A DNA stretch of 64,000 bases, from contig NW_003314388.1 in assembly GCF_000143415.4 (NCBI RefSeq), positions 310,001-374,000 on the forward strand. The letters run 5' to 3'. A model generated the notes under the pieces. That model saw only the letters and a program-made list of their open reading frames with translations, was not told where the DNA came from and searched no databases. Position numbers and translations under genes: made by a program. This DNA is from Selaginella moellendorffii. Lineage: Eukaryota; Streptophyta; Lycopodiopsida; Selaginellales; Selaginellaceae. The first letter of the stretch is position 1. Each line of letters starts with the position of its first letter. Below are positions 19,897 through 31,920 of this stretch, in pieces.

Positions 19897-22800
19897 TCAA
19901 CTCCCACCACCACCGCCACCGCCACCGCAACCACCACCACCACCGCCTCCGCCTCCGCCACACCCACCACCACCGCCTCCGCCACATCCACCACCGCCTC
20001 CGCCACCTCCTCCACAACCTCCTCCTCCACCTCCTGCTCCACCACATCCCCCACCTCCACTGATGCCACACCCGCCTCCGCCACCACCTCCGCCACAATA
20101 CGAACCACCTCCATCATACCAGCACTGGCCTTCACCACCAAAACCATCACCACCAGTGTGACCGCCAAAGTCGCCACCAGTGTCACCGCCAAAGTCACCA
20201 TCGTGGCCCCCGCCAAAGTCACCACCGTGGCCCCCGCCCTCTCGCCTACCACCTTCAATCTCCTTGCGGCGACGGCGATCAATCATCACAGCACCTGGTC
20301 AGGCAGCAATGTTCTTAGTATTTGGGTGCAAAATACTCGTTTCTCACCCCAATGATCTTGTTCTTCTTCTGAGACGATCACTCGTTTACTCGTCGTCATC
20401 CACGAAGGAATGGATTTGCCGAGCATATCGGACACGGACATGCTTATGGTTGCCGACAAAAGAAGCACAAGCAGCACATCCTCGTTGGGATCAATCTGGA
20501 AGTAAGCTTTCACTTACGGTTTCTTAGAATGAGATAGATCGAACTTTACCTGCATGCCTCCAGACCGCCAGTTGAAAAGAGCTGTCGCCTTGCCTTGAGG
20601 AGCGTCTCTTGTGAATCTCACCATTGTCACAAACCACGCTTCCTGTCGGTCTGACGCACCAGGAACAGCAAATTCCAGGTGACGACCCGAGAAGAGCATG
20701 ACCTACAATCAAGTTTTCCAGAGAATCAGCCATCTGTACCACTGTATAATCTCACTAACTCACCGGACAGTCGTGGGATTTCATTTCAACGTGGAGCTGT
20801 GGTCTCATGTTCCAGCGCTTATCCTTCACATTTCTGTCCACAGTTAAAATAGCCTTCCCGTTCTGCAGAGACCATCTCCTAGACTCCCAAGATGGTTTCT
20901 CCAGTTGCCACGCAGATCCCAGAATTTCACCTGAGAAAGAAAAAACATTCTGTCGATCTAAAAGATTTTTTGCTTTTGCCATACCGTTTACAGAGCCAGT
21001 GTTATAAGAACCTTTGTATGTCCACCCTCCTTTGTGAACGTGCACAACTTTATCAGTGTCTGGAATGCTTCTTAGCCAAAACCCTCCACGCTTGTATCTA
21101 CAAGAAAAGCTACCGCATCAGCTCTGGAAAAAAGTGGAAGGCGTGACCACAGCGTACAAACCTGCAACGCACGACGAAGGATTCGACTCTGGCGTGGTCG
21201 AAAACGTTCCTTGTTACCCACATGCCTTCGCGGTTACTGTCGTGAGTGGCACAGTCGTCTCCCGTGTCTCTCACTCTCACGCTTCTAAAGAGATAAGGCG
21301 CAGTGACTGGAGGAGTAACGGAGATGTAAACCAGCACCGACACTTGTCGGTCCTCCTGCAATGGAAACCAGCCGCCGAGTGATTGTGTTTCCGAACGGAT
21401 GACATTTATCCATGGAATCACGAGCCGGCCCACAGTTCTGGATGTCAAAAACCGCTTCCGTCGAACTGCTAGCACCAGTCCTTCGGTGGAGAGTTCAGCC
21501 GTCATGACTGACACTACGTTCTGCTGAGAGCCAGCCTGCAGTCGTTGGCTTTCGAGCTTCAGAAACTTTTGATGGTTTAACGAGCTGACCACATAGGAGA
21601 TGGTCTTGTCGTCTGGCAAACCTCTAGTGCCTCGCACGGAGAGATGAACCTACAGAAATCGATCGGATCAGGCGAGATTGACAACAAATCTGCAAACTCA
21701 AATACCTGAATGGTCTTTCGCTCAGCCAAGTGATCATCGTTTTTACTAGCAAGCCTAGCGAGCTTGGTTGGATCATAAGCAGGTGTTCCAGGAATGGATA
21801 CTGGTGGCTCCCCTCTATACATGCAGCCTGCTTTCTCGTATGGAAGGCCATACGTGTCTTCCCACATAGATCGAGTTTTTGTGAATCCATTGTCCAGTTT
21901 CCCTCCGGAACCTCGGTTGCTATCTGTGTCGTCATGCTCGAAGATCCTTCCCAGTACCTGTGTGAGATCGTTGTGGTAGCTCACAGTGTGAAGCTGATGA
22001 GTGTGCCATATCAAATCGATGTCGTAAGTGGGAACGAAAAACGTTGATGTCCCAGACGTGCGTATGAGATGGAGAAATGCCTTGTAACGTGCAGCTGCAG
22101 CTAGCAAGAAGCTCTCATCCAGGTAATGCGGCTCAGAAACCTGCATACTTAAAGTTGAGTTTGCTTTCCAGAAAAGATCACCACTTGCCTGATAGTAGAA
22201 ACTTTTCTGCCTGAGAGCCGCTTCTGCCAAGTCATAAGAGATATTGGTTGCTCTTTCGGTATATCTTCTTGTCACGTCTCCACCGTAAATGTCTAGAGTG
22301 TATGGTTCGTCCGGGAAATTCGAAGCCCAGGTATTGGCGCTTTGTTGGAGATCGCTTTCGTGTCTCGCCAAAGATGGTCCGGCCACAATCTTACCGAACA
22401 ATCTCTTACAGTCCTCAGCATATTGAACCTAGTCAGAGAGGTCACTTCAGCAAACAGAAAATGAATGGGTACACTTACAGGATTCAAGCGATGGCAATGC
22501 CATATCCAATTGCAGTCGAGCGGTGGGACAAAAGTTCCAGAAGAATTTGCTAGCAGCGGAAGGCAGCAGTACTGGTATCTAGAATCCAAGAAGAAATAAG
22601 AAAACTGGATCTAGTAATTAATATCTCACCTCTCGATTGCCCTTTCTAAAACAGGGCTCTCAAATAGTCTGAAGTTGGCATGTACCAGCGAAAGAAACTC
22701 CAACTGTGATTTTGCAGCTGCTACCACATCCAGAGACACCGCAATTTCTTGAGCTTTGCGCCATTCATTCAGTTGATTCTCGGAAAGGGAAGCCATTCTT

Positions 22801-22922
22801 GTTGTCTGTGAGTCGAGCACATCCTTAAATTCTTGGGAAGGAGCTGCCTGTTTTGACTCTTTCGTGTTCAAAAATTCGATGTGTCTTGAAGCTTTTGGGT
22901 ACTTCAGACTAGATCTCGGCAT
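19897..22922 (-). CDS. Glycine-rich domain-containing protein (GRDP, DUF1399)
   Basis: Nine exons (22922-22630, 22578-22479, 22428-21706, 21649-21162, 21097-20985, 20930-20764, 20702-20550, 20495-20348, 20294-19897), 53-64-nt introns in most cases, 860 residues. Two DUF1399-type histidine motifs are visible: PPLDCNWIWHCHRLNP (about 116-131) and FVPTYDIDLIWHTHQLH (about 261-277), the latter followed by the EHDDTDSNRG segment typical of plant GRDP1/GRDP2. A hydrophobic stretch VLLVLLLSATISMSV precedes a C-terminal tail of about 110 residues that is almost pure Gly with periodic Cys. Arabidopsis GRDPs influence growth and stress responses; the biochemical activity is not settled. It converges with the CBS gene across 184 bases. 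A broken tandem copy lies at 41046-43890. Confidence 0.9.
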
Positions 22923-23119
22923 TCACGCGAGCCGCGTGGAAAGCTTCAAGATCCAGTTGACTAGCGAGGCAGGATCGTCGAACTTGCTTTTGTCGTCAAG
23001 CCGTTTTTACCAAGACTTGAGAGAAAAAAACATTATCGTCCGTCCCACAAGGACGTGCATCCACGTTGCCCTGCTAAAAACATTCAAAATCGGCTGATAG
23101 TTCAGATGCAACTGTACTC

Positions 23120-23889
23120 TCAAGGGAAATCCACGTCCTTTTGAGCCAAGAGAAGCTCAAAGCGAGGAACAAGAAGTACTCTTCCATGTCCACTTACACT
23201 CGCTACTTCGTGCCTAGGCAGTAAAAACACACAGAATTAGAGATTGTTTCACTGCCAGCAATTTTCGTCACCATGGAGGATGAATGCAGAGAACACATCC
23301 GACCTGTAGATCGGGAGAAAGGCTGTCGAAAAGAGCAGTGACGACTTGCAAGGACTCCAGAACCTCGCACTTTGTAGACGTGAGATGTGCCTCAGATGAT
23401 GGTTTTTCGAGCACTCGTAAAGTGAGAGAACCATCTAAAACAAGGATCGCGTTAAAGAAAAAAACGATCACACCAACATACCAGCTGGTTTCAAGTTTGA
23501 GCTCAAGTGATTGTGGCACCCTCCCAGATGTGCCAAGAGCGCTTCAAACACATGGAAGAAAGAGTCACTGACTTACGCTTTGACGAGGCTTCTGCCGGAA
23601 GATCGCCCTCGTCGCTGCTAAACTCTTGAAGCTCTTGCACAGGAAGCTTGCTCAATGATACATCCTAGAAGAAATATCCAATGAGAGGAGACGAAAGAGA
23701 AGAGCCAGGCCATTACCTCAGACGTGGTGCTAGAATCAACCCTGGCAGAGAATGATGCGCAAGCAAACACGGCTAGAAGTTGAGCTACCTCGTGCTTGCG
23801 TTGCAATCAAGATCGTCGTCGTCAGCATCCGAGATTCCATCCTCCAGCTCCAGTGGCCGCCGCCTCGTCGTCGTCCTCGGGCGCTTCAT
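23120..23889 (-). CDS. Six-exon gene for an unrecognised 169-residue protein
   Basis: Exons 23889-23789, 23741-23717, 23664-23577, 23520-23482, 23434-23272, 23213-23120. All splice sites are GT-AG, introns are 47-58 nt, and phases agree across five joins, which is strong evidence of a real gene. The N-terminus is basic (MKRPRTTTRRRP), then acidic (DGISDADDDDLDCN). The middle has LSKLPVQELQEFSSDEGDL, and the C-terminal half looks folded: GSLTLRVLEKPSSE, EVLESLQVVTALFDSL, then a strand-like end GRVLLVPRFELLLAQKDVDF. I do not recognise the family. No signal peptide or membrane segment; the charged start suggests a nuclear or cytosolic protein, which is inference. It ends 198 bases before the GRDP start codon. 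A truncated copy lies at 44241-44541. Confidence 0.7.
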
Positions 23890-24383
23890 AGCTTCCGCCC
23901 GCTAGGTTTAAACGAGAAAAAATGCCGTTATAGATACAATAAACACGGGGTGGGGGTTGGGGGCTTAATGTCGTGCAATGGCCTCGTTGCAATGCCGTCG
24001 GTGACACAAGCGCGCTGTCTACACATTCCGTGGTAAGTGCCTCCTCGCGGCAGCAGCCTTTGGTTCCCTGGGGCAGTGATGAGAGCAATAGACGGAATCT
24101 GGCGGAGCTATGGAAGAAGGCGGAAGAGTCCCACCGAATGGAAATCCACGAGAATTGTCCATTGCACCTTGCTGCTCAACAAGGCAGTACTGAATTAGTT
24201 CAATAGCTGCCAATGATGAGGCCACTCCAACGCAAGCCATGGCATGTTATTCTAAACCAGTACTGTGTGATATAGTGTGTTATTTGTGGATGTGGTAAAA
24301 AAGTCTAAACTACCTCTGCCATGTGGTGATATTTCATTGGCCTTTCATAATTTTATGCATTTTATGATGGAGAATATACATAT
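23890..24383. other. Promoter-side flank of the 169-residue gene
   Basis: A GC-rich first half, presumably the promoter of the minus-strand gene starting at 23889, changes to AT-rich DNA near 24240. The part 24255-24360 matches 44550-44690, so the tandem duplication continues here. No gene recognised. Confidence 0.5.
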
Positions 24384-24566
24384 TGTCACATTTATAAATA
24401 TATGTATGTATATACATATATTACCCTAGCTAAGTAATACACTAATTATAATACTATAATATATAGATTATCTATTTGGGACTAAATTTAGTCCATCCAT
24501 TCTTATATATAAGTAGGGGTTTAAACCCCAATTAATATATCTATTTTTATATTCTAAGCATTCACA
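24384..24566 (+). repeat. Left LTR of the old element
   Basis: 183 bases, TGTCACATTT to AAGCATTCACA. Contains TATATAAGTAGGGG, probably the promoter TATA region. It differs from the right LTR at many positions, so the insertion is old. Confidence 0.75.
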
Positions 24567-24627
24567 TTAGTGGAGGTGAAAGGCATTGCAATTTGTCCCT
24601 AAAGGGTAAAGCTTTTTGACAGTAGTG

Positions 24628-25220
24628 TGTAAGCTCCTGAGTTTGGACTTCCTGGGAGGTCACCCAGCCCAGTACTATTCAAACCCAAGGACGCTTAACT
24701 CCAACTATCCCAAGACCCTTAACCGATTGGAAAAGGGGGTGCACTCTTGTTCATGGGCCCTTTCCCTCTATATTTGAACCCCATGGATCGTCTTTCGAAT
24801 CGTTCCCTTTGGTTGCTTACAATCCACCACGCTTCCTTGCAAGTTCACGCCCTCGTGAACGGAAGCTGAGAGCCGCAACTCTCCCGAGAGCCTCGCTCTC
24901 TTGACACCCTACCCCTCGGGTCGAGCCCAGTGGGAGCAAACTGGACCAGCCAGATGTCAATCAACATGTGGTGTGATTCCCCTAGCCAACCAACAGAGTC
25001 AGACCCGAGACCGCTCCGATACCAAATGTAAGCTCCTGAGTTTGGACTTCCTGGGAGGTCACCCAGCCCAGTACTATTCAAACCCAAGGACGCTTAACTC
25101 CAACTATCCCAAGACCCTTAACCGATTGGAAAAGGGGGTGCACTCTTGTTCATGGGCCCTTTCCCTCTATATTTGAACCCCATGGATCGTCTCTCGAATC
25201 GTTCCCTTTGGTTGCTTACA
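24628..25220 (-). mobile_element. TRIM: miniature LTR retrotransposon
   Basis: Two 194-bp direct repeats (24628-24821 and 25027-25220), differing at one base that I can see, flank a 205-bp interior. The whole is bounded by the 5-bp target duplication TAGTG (24623-24627 and 25221-25225). On the minus strand, TTTGGTATCGGAGC follows the LTR directly, which resembles a primer site for initiator tRNA-Met (TGGTATCAGAGC). LTR ends are TGTAAGC and GCTTACA. It has no coding capacity, as expected for a TRIM. It inserted into the old LTR element just after its primer site. A related solo LTR lies at 37885-38078. Confidence 0.93.
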
Positions 25221-25273
25221 TAGTGTTCAGGATTGTGCTTTTTTATTTTTATTTTTTCATTCTCGTCTAGATT

Positions 25274-25448
25274 TGTGAGTGCTTGGAATATGGAAAGGGA
25301 ATACAAAAATGTGCATATTAATTAGCCCAAAAACCCTAATTTATATATAGGAGTGAGTGGTCCAGATTGAAACCAATCCGACGGCTATCAAAATCCCACT
25401 ACGCTAATATTAGTATACAGCATCGTAACCGTACACTTGGCCCTCACA
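25274..25448 (-). repeat. 3' LTR of the gypsy element
   Basis: 175 bases, nearly identical to 30064-30238. The four differences are C/T or A/G. Such short LTRs are unusual but not unknown among plant gypsy elements. Confidence 0.92.
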
Positions 25449-25479
25449 TCATCCCCTCCTCTTGGGATAATGGAAAACC

Positions 25480-28400
25480 ATCAGGGTTCTCTTGAAGATG
25501 GGCCGGGATCCGGAGGAACAATAGGAGGAGGCATCAGTGGATCTGTAGGTGGTATTAACTCCTCCTGATCCCTTTGTACGAAGCGTTTTAGCCGTTGCAC
25601 ATGCACAATCTCTGGAGGATCGGCCTGTTGAACGTCATGCTGAACTCATAAACTTGTGGTCCAATTTGTCGCAACACTTGTTATGGTCTTTTCCATTGCT
25701 CAAGAAGCCCCTTAGATAAACCACGTACCGTAAAATGGGGAAAACAGACTAACACCAAATCATCCACTTTGTACTCCGCAGGTGGACGATGATGGGAGTT
25801 GTAGCGCTGTTGTTGTCCCACTTGTACGCAGCCTAAGTGTTCGGCAAACTCTACTCGGACAAGTGGAAGAATGCTCGTCAAATACTGATCCCATGATCTA
25901 GCATCGGCAGCACGTGGCAATCGTGAAGGTAAACCCAGCTCCGTTAGTAATATTGGATCATGACCATATAGGAGTTTATATGGTGAAGCACCAACAGAAC
26001 TCTGCACCCCTGTAACATATGCATACCGAAGAGACGGCAAATAACCATCCCAATCCAAATGCTGAAAGTTCACATACTTTGCAATCATCCCTTTGAATGT
26101 CCGAACAAGCCATTCCACCAGACTGTCTGATTGTGGATGATAAGCACTCGTGAAAGTGTGGCATATCCCCAACCGAGACGTCAAGACATGAAATGCCTCA
26201 GCCATAAATGCGGGACTATTATCCGAAAGAATCCGCTCTGGACAAGAATGCTAGAACACCACTCGATTGAGAAGGAAGTATCTAACAGCAGTTGCAGAGG
26301 CGCTAGCAAGAGCACCAACTTCCACCCAACGAGTCAAGTAGTCAGAAGCAATAATAACATACTCATTGCCAGCAGTCGACCATGGAAAAGGTCCCATAAG
26401 ATCAAACGCCACTAACTCAAACGGATGGGAAACTACAATTGACTCCAACCGTCCTTCCGCAGCACGAGGGGGAGTATTACGAGCTTGGCACCAAATGCAG
26501 CTACGCACATACCGGATAATATCACGTCACATCTCCGGCCAATAGAAAGACCTGCGCAGCTTCTCGGTGACACAACAGTGTCCCATATGCCCACCTAGAA
26601 TAGGAGAATCATGGTAGGCATGGAGAAACCGTGGAATAAACACCAAAGGCACCACCAGCCGTAAATGATCATCAGGATCTGTCCCCACAAAATAAAGAAG
26701 GCCATCGTCAAGGCGATATTGAGAATGTAAATGCCGGAGAGGCAAGTCATCAGCAAGTGATGCAGGATTCTCAAACCCATCTCGAAGCCTCCAAATCCAC
26801 AGCTCAATCTTTTGAGCCTCGCGAACCTCATCAAGAGAAGGTAGATCTTGCTCTACACCTTGTGGACACTGAACGTCAAGGACAGCAACCGCCGACGGCA
26901 CAGAATCCTCATCTAGAAAATCCACAGATGGTGGAACAACAGGTTCGTCAGAAACATGAGAAGTGAGTGGAGAAGGAAGAGGAGCTCGAGAAAGGGCATC
27001 AGCATCAGCCATAGAACTCCCTGGGCGATGAACAACATCGAAATCATATATCTGAAGCTTCAAAGCCCATCGAGCCATATGACCAACCAGGTTCTTCCGC
27101 TTCAATAATGAAGTAACAGCAGCATAGTCACCTTCAAGTAACGTCCGAGAACCATGTAGATAGGCATGAAGTTTCTCGAAACCCCAGATTGCTGCTAAAC
27201 ACTCCTTCTCCATCGTGGAGTAGTTCATCTCCGCTGGTTATAATGTACGGCTTATGTATGCAATGGGATGGTGCTGACCCAGCACACTCGAGCTCTCTTG
27301 TATCAACACACCTCCAAGACCAATGTCAAAAGCATCCACGCGCAAAATAAAAGGTCAAGTGTAGTCAGGATATGCCAAAACCGGAGGAGTCGTCAATAGT
27401 TCTTTGAGATTCACAAACGCTCGCTCACAATCTGGAGACCAGATGAAAGATGACGTTGATGACTTCAGCAACGCTCGCAATGGTGTAGTGCGATCGGAAA
27501 GATGATCCACAAAACGACCGAGATACTGCACCTTACCCAAAAAGCACTGCACATCATTCACACACTTCGGAGTAGGGAACTTTAGAACAGCCACAAGTTT
27601 GTCAGGATCAACTTGCAAACCCTCACGAGAAATACGATACCCAAGATAAGTTGTGTCCTTGGACCCAAACACGCACTTTGACCGCTTCAGCTTTAAACCA
27701 ACGTCGCGTAGCCGATCCAACATTTTACAAACATCACGAACGTGCTCCTCCCACGTCCCCTCTGAGTGGATCAAGACATCATCAATGAAGTCAGCAGTCA
27801 CCTCCGGCATATCGCAAAGAACCTCATCCATCATCCGCTAGAAAGTTGCTAGAGCATTGTTCAAACCAAACGGCATCACCAAGAACTCGTACAAACCAAA
27901 TGGTGTACGAAAAGCAGTCTTAGGAATATCTTCTTCGGCCATTGGTACTTGCCAATACCCAGAAGCAAGATCTAGCTTGGTGAACCAACGACTTCGCCCC
28001 AGACGATCCAAGAGATCAGCAGTGTGAGGAAGAGGATACACATCTAGGATCGTCACTTCGTTTAACGGATGATAGTCGATGCAGAAACGAATACTCCCAT
28101 CAGGCTTCGTCACAAGATGAGGTTCACATGCCCAAGGACTCCGCGACTTCCGAATAACACCCTTCTCCAGCATTTCCTTGACGTTTGCTCATAAAATCTT
28201 GATCTCCTTAGGTGACCAACAACAAACAGGAACCTTGATTGGACGAGCATCCCCGGTTGGAATCGGATGACATGTGGCAATCTTAGCCCCAGACGATAAG
28301 TCAAATTTAAAGAGATCAGAATACTCCTTCATGAGCCGGTCAACTGCTGCAACACAAAGATCGTCGGAGGGATCGGAAAAGGGAAAAGTAGAACAAGATG

Positions 28401-29010
28401 GAAACACAAAAGGAAAGAGTGGGGAACAAAAGTAATGGAAGCAGAGGTAGAAGTAGAGGGACAAAGAGGTATGGAAGTGAGAGGAATGGAAAGTAGCCTC
28501 AAAGTCACATTTGGCATGATTGCGCTGCAACCAATCCATACCAAGAATGAGGTCAAAAGCTTGACTCGGCACCACCCGCAACGGCTGCAACTCAAGCTCG
28601 AGATCGCCCACACGCACAACCAGGTCCACCTCATCCCGTGCACATGCATGTGTACGGCCGTTGCCATAAAGAATGAAAACTAGTTCCGCCGCATGACGCA
28701 AGTGTAAACGACAACGTGTGGCAACAGGTCGAGCAATAGAAGATAAACTCGAACCTGTATCAACCAATATGGAGAGAATAATAGGAGACCTCTTGTTATA
28801 AAAACGAGCTTGGAAAGTAAACACTGGATGAACCGGTGCCGAGTGAACCCCTTGATGATACTCCCAAAAGAAAGATGGAGGGGTCACTAACTTATTCGTG
28901 CAAGGTCCCTCCGTTACTCGCGCGACTCCTCGTTTCCCGGATGCATCTTGGTGTCCAGACCTTCCACTGCAGCAGCACCCATGGGACGTTGCTGACGCCA
29001 AGGTCTCCAC
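25480..29010 (-). pseudogene. pol: pol (PR-RT-RNase H-IN) of the gypsy element
   Basis: In order: aspartic protease ILVDTGSSLSSI with ILGMDWL; reverse transcriptase with [16 protein letters not shown] and FIDDVLIHSE (the YxDD box as FIDD); RNase H with MNYSTMEKECLAAIWGFEK and RPGSSMADADALSR; integrase with HMGH..., FDLMGPFP, TSAYHPQSD and HLDWDGYLPSLRYAY; then a chromodomain-less tail. Stops break it at about 28189, 27838, 27355, 27229, 26527, 26251 and 25681. Each stop differs from CAG, CAA or CGA by a single C-to-T change on the coding strand. Confidence 0.88.
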
Positions 29011-29840
29011 CTAGGAAATGGAGGTTGCCAATCCGGAAAACGATGGCAATGCCGATAAGTATGACCAACTTCATCATACGCCCAGCAGCGAACATCACGG
29101 CCACGTCCTCGTGCTTGTCCTTGGACTCAAGCAGCAGCAGCATCAACCTCCATTGGAACAGGACCATCACCCATAGGAAGTGGAGCGGAAGGACGTGCAG
29201 CGAGAAGTGGAAGAGGCGACGTCTCATAATGTTGTGCCAAGCGAAGAGCATCATCAAGGGTGGCAGGAGCAAGTGCATGCACAAGTCCGACAAGATCTTG
29301 ACGAAGTGTTGGCCACAACATTCCTAGCTTGATCCGCTCCGACATATTTGGCTCCGCACGAAGCAAAAGACTTCGGAAATGAACGCCAAATTGCATCATC
29401 GACTCAGATGGCCCTTGGCAAAGACGATGCAATTGTTGGAAAGCATCATCACAATCATCGGCATGTCCAAAGGCGCATTTGAAGACGTCTGGGAGAACAC
29501 TCCAATCCCCACGAGTGGCTGCGCTCAAACCATTGTACCATTGCAACGCCGTCTCTTGGAGACACATGGGAAACTCATGCAACCATCGAGCATTATCCCA
29601 AGAATGATATGTGGCAATCACCGTGAAGTGATCAAACCAATGGTACACATCATCCCCAGAATTCCCACGAAAGAACTCCGGCCGAACGTGAGGATTGGCA
29701 CCAAGAGCAGGAGGAGTTGGACCATGTGCCGTGAATGCCGCCATAAATTGAGTTTGGTTGTTCAATTGCAAGCGCATAGCATCAAGCAATTGGACCAACT
29801 GCTGCTCGAGAGTCAAAGGAGGAGATTGCTGATCTGCCAT
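28930..29840 (-). pseudogene. gag: gag of the gypsy element
   Basis: Starts MADQQSPPLTLEQQLVQLLD at 29840. It contains the plant gypsy capsid signature (PEFFRGNSGDDVYHWFDHF, ALQWYNGLS, FGVHFRSLLLRAEPNMSE). A TGA at 29127-29129 separates it from a zinc-knuckle region CWAYDEVGHTYRHC, in which the second Cys of CCHC has become Tyr. The pol frame begins in a different register around 29010, so gag and pol were joined by frameshift or the frame was broken by mutation. Confidence 0.85.
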
Positions 29841-30063
29841 GGAGACGAATGAAAAAGAAAGAGCAAAAGAAGAAAAATGACAAAAAGCTAGAAGGAAATG
29901 GTAGATCTAGACAATGCAAAAAGCTAGATCTAAACCAAAATCTTGAAAGGAAAGAACAAAAAGAAAAAGCTAGATCTAGACAATGCAAAAGCCAGATCTA
30001 AACCAAAATCCCAAATCCAAGCACTCCTCAAGGACAATCAAAGGTGCCCCTCAACTCCACCAA

Positions 30064-30238
30064 TGTGAGTGCTTGGAATATGGAAAGGGAATACAAAAAT
30101 GTGCATATTAATTAGCCCAAAAACCCTAACTTATATACAGGAGTGAGTGGTCCAGATTGAAACCAATCCGACGGCTACCAAAATCCCACTACGCTAATAT
30201 TAGTATACGGCATCGTAACCGTACACTTGGCCCTCACA
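30064..30238 (-). repeat. 5' LTR of the gypsy element
   Basis: 175 bases; on the minus strand it contains GTATATAAGTTAGGG, the likely promoter TATA region, followed by the U5 end CCAAGCACTCACA. Confidence 0.92.
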
Positions 30239-30342
30239 AATCTAAATTTGTATTAGCTTTTTGCAAGATTTAAAATTCTAGCTATTATTGTGTTTAGATT
30301 TGCTCCTTTTTTTTTATCTTCATTACATTCTCTTCCTCTACT

Positions 30343-31398
30343 ATGCCACGTCATCATCGATCAAGGAGTATGTCACTTGAGGCTACTAATGTTGCTCTGT
30401 TGGATCGAATTTTTGGTGTTATTGTATGTGATCATATTGGTGTTGCACCCATTCTTGGTGTATTACTGTTTCCAACTTTCATGGGATATGATTATCCTAT
30501 TTTCAGTGTTCTGTTATCTCCTGTTGATATGAAATGTGATTGTGATATTAATTGGTGAGTTATGGATAATGTAGTCTAGTTCTTGGAAAATGTTCGAGAA
30601 TCAAGTTTATGGGAAGACAATGTGTACAAGCTCGAGTGGCCATCTGATCCTTTTTCTTTCCTTTCTGCTTTTTCCCAACTTTTTCTTATTTCTTGGCTTA
30701 AGCCACCTTCTTATGTTTTTAGTATTTTTTCCTCATCTACAATGTTTTTTTCTTCTGGCACATTGATCATTTGTGACTCTCATGATTCTCATTCTCAATC
30801 TAGTGTTGAGTTGAGTGTTTTCTGTCCTCCTCATATTAATTTAGATGTTGAGTGTGTCTATGAAGTTGAGAATCTTGTTTTTATTTCGTTGGTAGAGTCT
30901 TTGATCAGTTCTAGTGTTGAGTATTCCTCTATTCCAAGGGTTGAGTCACTTTGGCCAATGTTTCGAGTTGAATGTATGTCCCTATTTGTGAGTGCCATTA
31001 AGAGCCTTTGATTTATTGTTGCTGTTAAGAAGTTTATATATTCCCTTAAAAGTGTGGATGTTGTTATTGATTTTTCTATTTCAAATGTTGAGTTGTGTGT
31101 TGAAGAGATTGAATAGTGTGAATCTTTTGCTTATATTGTGATGGCTGAAGTATTTTATAGTAGAAAATCCTTTATTTTCCAAGCTTTAAGCACACATTCT
31201 TTTGATTTCCCCATTTCTACATTGTCAATTGCTACAAATTCCTCTTCCGATACTTCTTTATCCACTTTTTCTTCTTCCATAATTGTTTTTCCTCAATTTT
31301 TCTTGTTTTCTCCTTTTTGCCTTAACACTTCAAATTTTTTTTCTTCGGAGGAGGGGGTAGAAGGGATGGACGGGAGTCCAGCCCTAACAATGGAATGA
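30343..31398 (+). pseudogene. Decayed ~350-codon frame inside the old LTR element, unknown
   Basis: One frame, starting MPRHHRSRSMSLEATN, runs through 30343-31398 with only a few stops (30556, about 30577, 31009, about 31114). It is Ser/Phe/Val-rich with recurrent Val-Glu steps (SVELSV, LDVECVYEVENLV, SVEYSSIPRVESL). There is no gag, protease, RT or integrase motif. A second short frame (31395-31640) has an imperfect internal repeat around TSPNG. It lies between the nested gypsy and the right LTR, so it belongs to the old element's interior. The function is unknown. Confidence 0.45.
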
Positions 31399-31920
31399 GG
31401 ACAAACGAATATAGTAGTCGAGTAAGGACAAATGACATGGATTGTGGAATGAGGATGAGCATAACAAGTCCAAATGGAATATCTAACCCCGACATAGTGA
31501 AGCCGAACAAATGCGATAGTGAAGTGAAGTCTAACATAGGTGGCGGAGTGAGGACAAGCACAACAAGTCCAAATGGAGCTAATGCTTTAAAATGTTTTTT
31601 CCTTCGAGGAGGGAATAAGGAGAATGTGGAAGACAAATAGAGTGAGTCCAATCTCCCTAGTTCAAAGTTATAATTGTGTGGTTGGTTTGAGTATTTAAGA
31701 GTTGGTATACAGAGTTGTAATTGATTCATCAAGGTTCCATAAATAGTTGATGCTTATGCCATGGCTTTGGGTTTTATTTTAGTCATGGTTATCAACAAAT
31801 TTATTAGTGGTTTTGTGGGAGTTTTAGATTCGTGTGGTAGTTTATAATCACCTAACAGAAACTCTAGATGTTCCACTTGACTTATTATCATCACTTTTTC
31901 ATCTCCGGAGGAAAGGATGG

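Larger units (their letters stand above)
25274..30238 (-). mobile_element. Ty3/gypsy LTR retrotransposon, near complete, disabled
   Basis: LTRs of 175 bp at both ends (25274-25448 and 30064-30238), TGTGAG to CTCACA, four differences, all transitions. Reading on the minus strand: 5' LTR on the right, a primer site starting TTGGTGGAGTTGAGGGG, gag, protease, reverse transcriptase, RNase H, integrase, then a purine tract AAGAGGAGGGGATGA before the 3' LTR. Integrase after RNase H places it in Ty3/gypsy. At least eight in-frame stops interrupt it. The immediate flanks do not show a clear direct 5-bp duplication. Confidence 0.92.

Noticed and set aside
19856-20161. Long Pro-rich frame on the + strand opposite the GRDP tail
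   Set aside because: It is the shadow of the Gly-rich codons of GRDP exon 9 on the other strand; the GRDP exon has matching splice sites and phase.
20027-20355. Thr-rich frame on the + strand in the same place
   Set aside because: Another register of the same GGN/CCN repeat, without gene context.
25269-30243. Extended inverted match AGATTTGTGAG/CTCACAAATCT at the gypsy ends as a terminal inverted repeat
   Set aside because: The inner LTR ends do not carry the AGATT extension, so it is flank coincidence or an altered target site, not part of the element.
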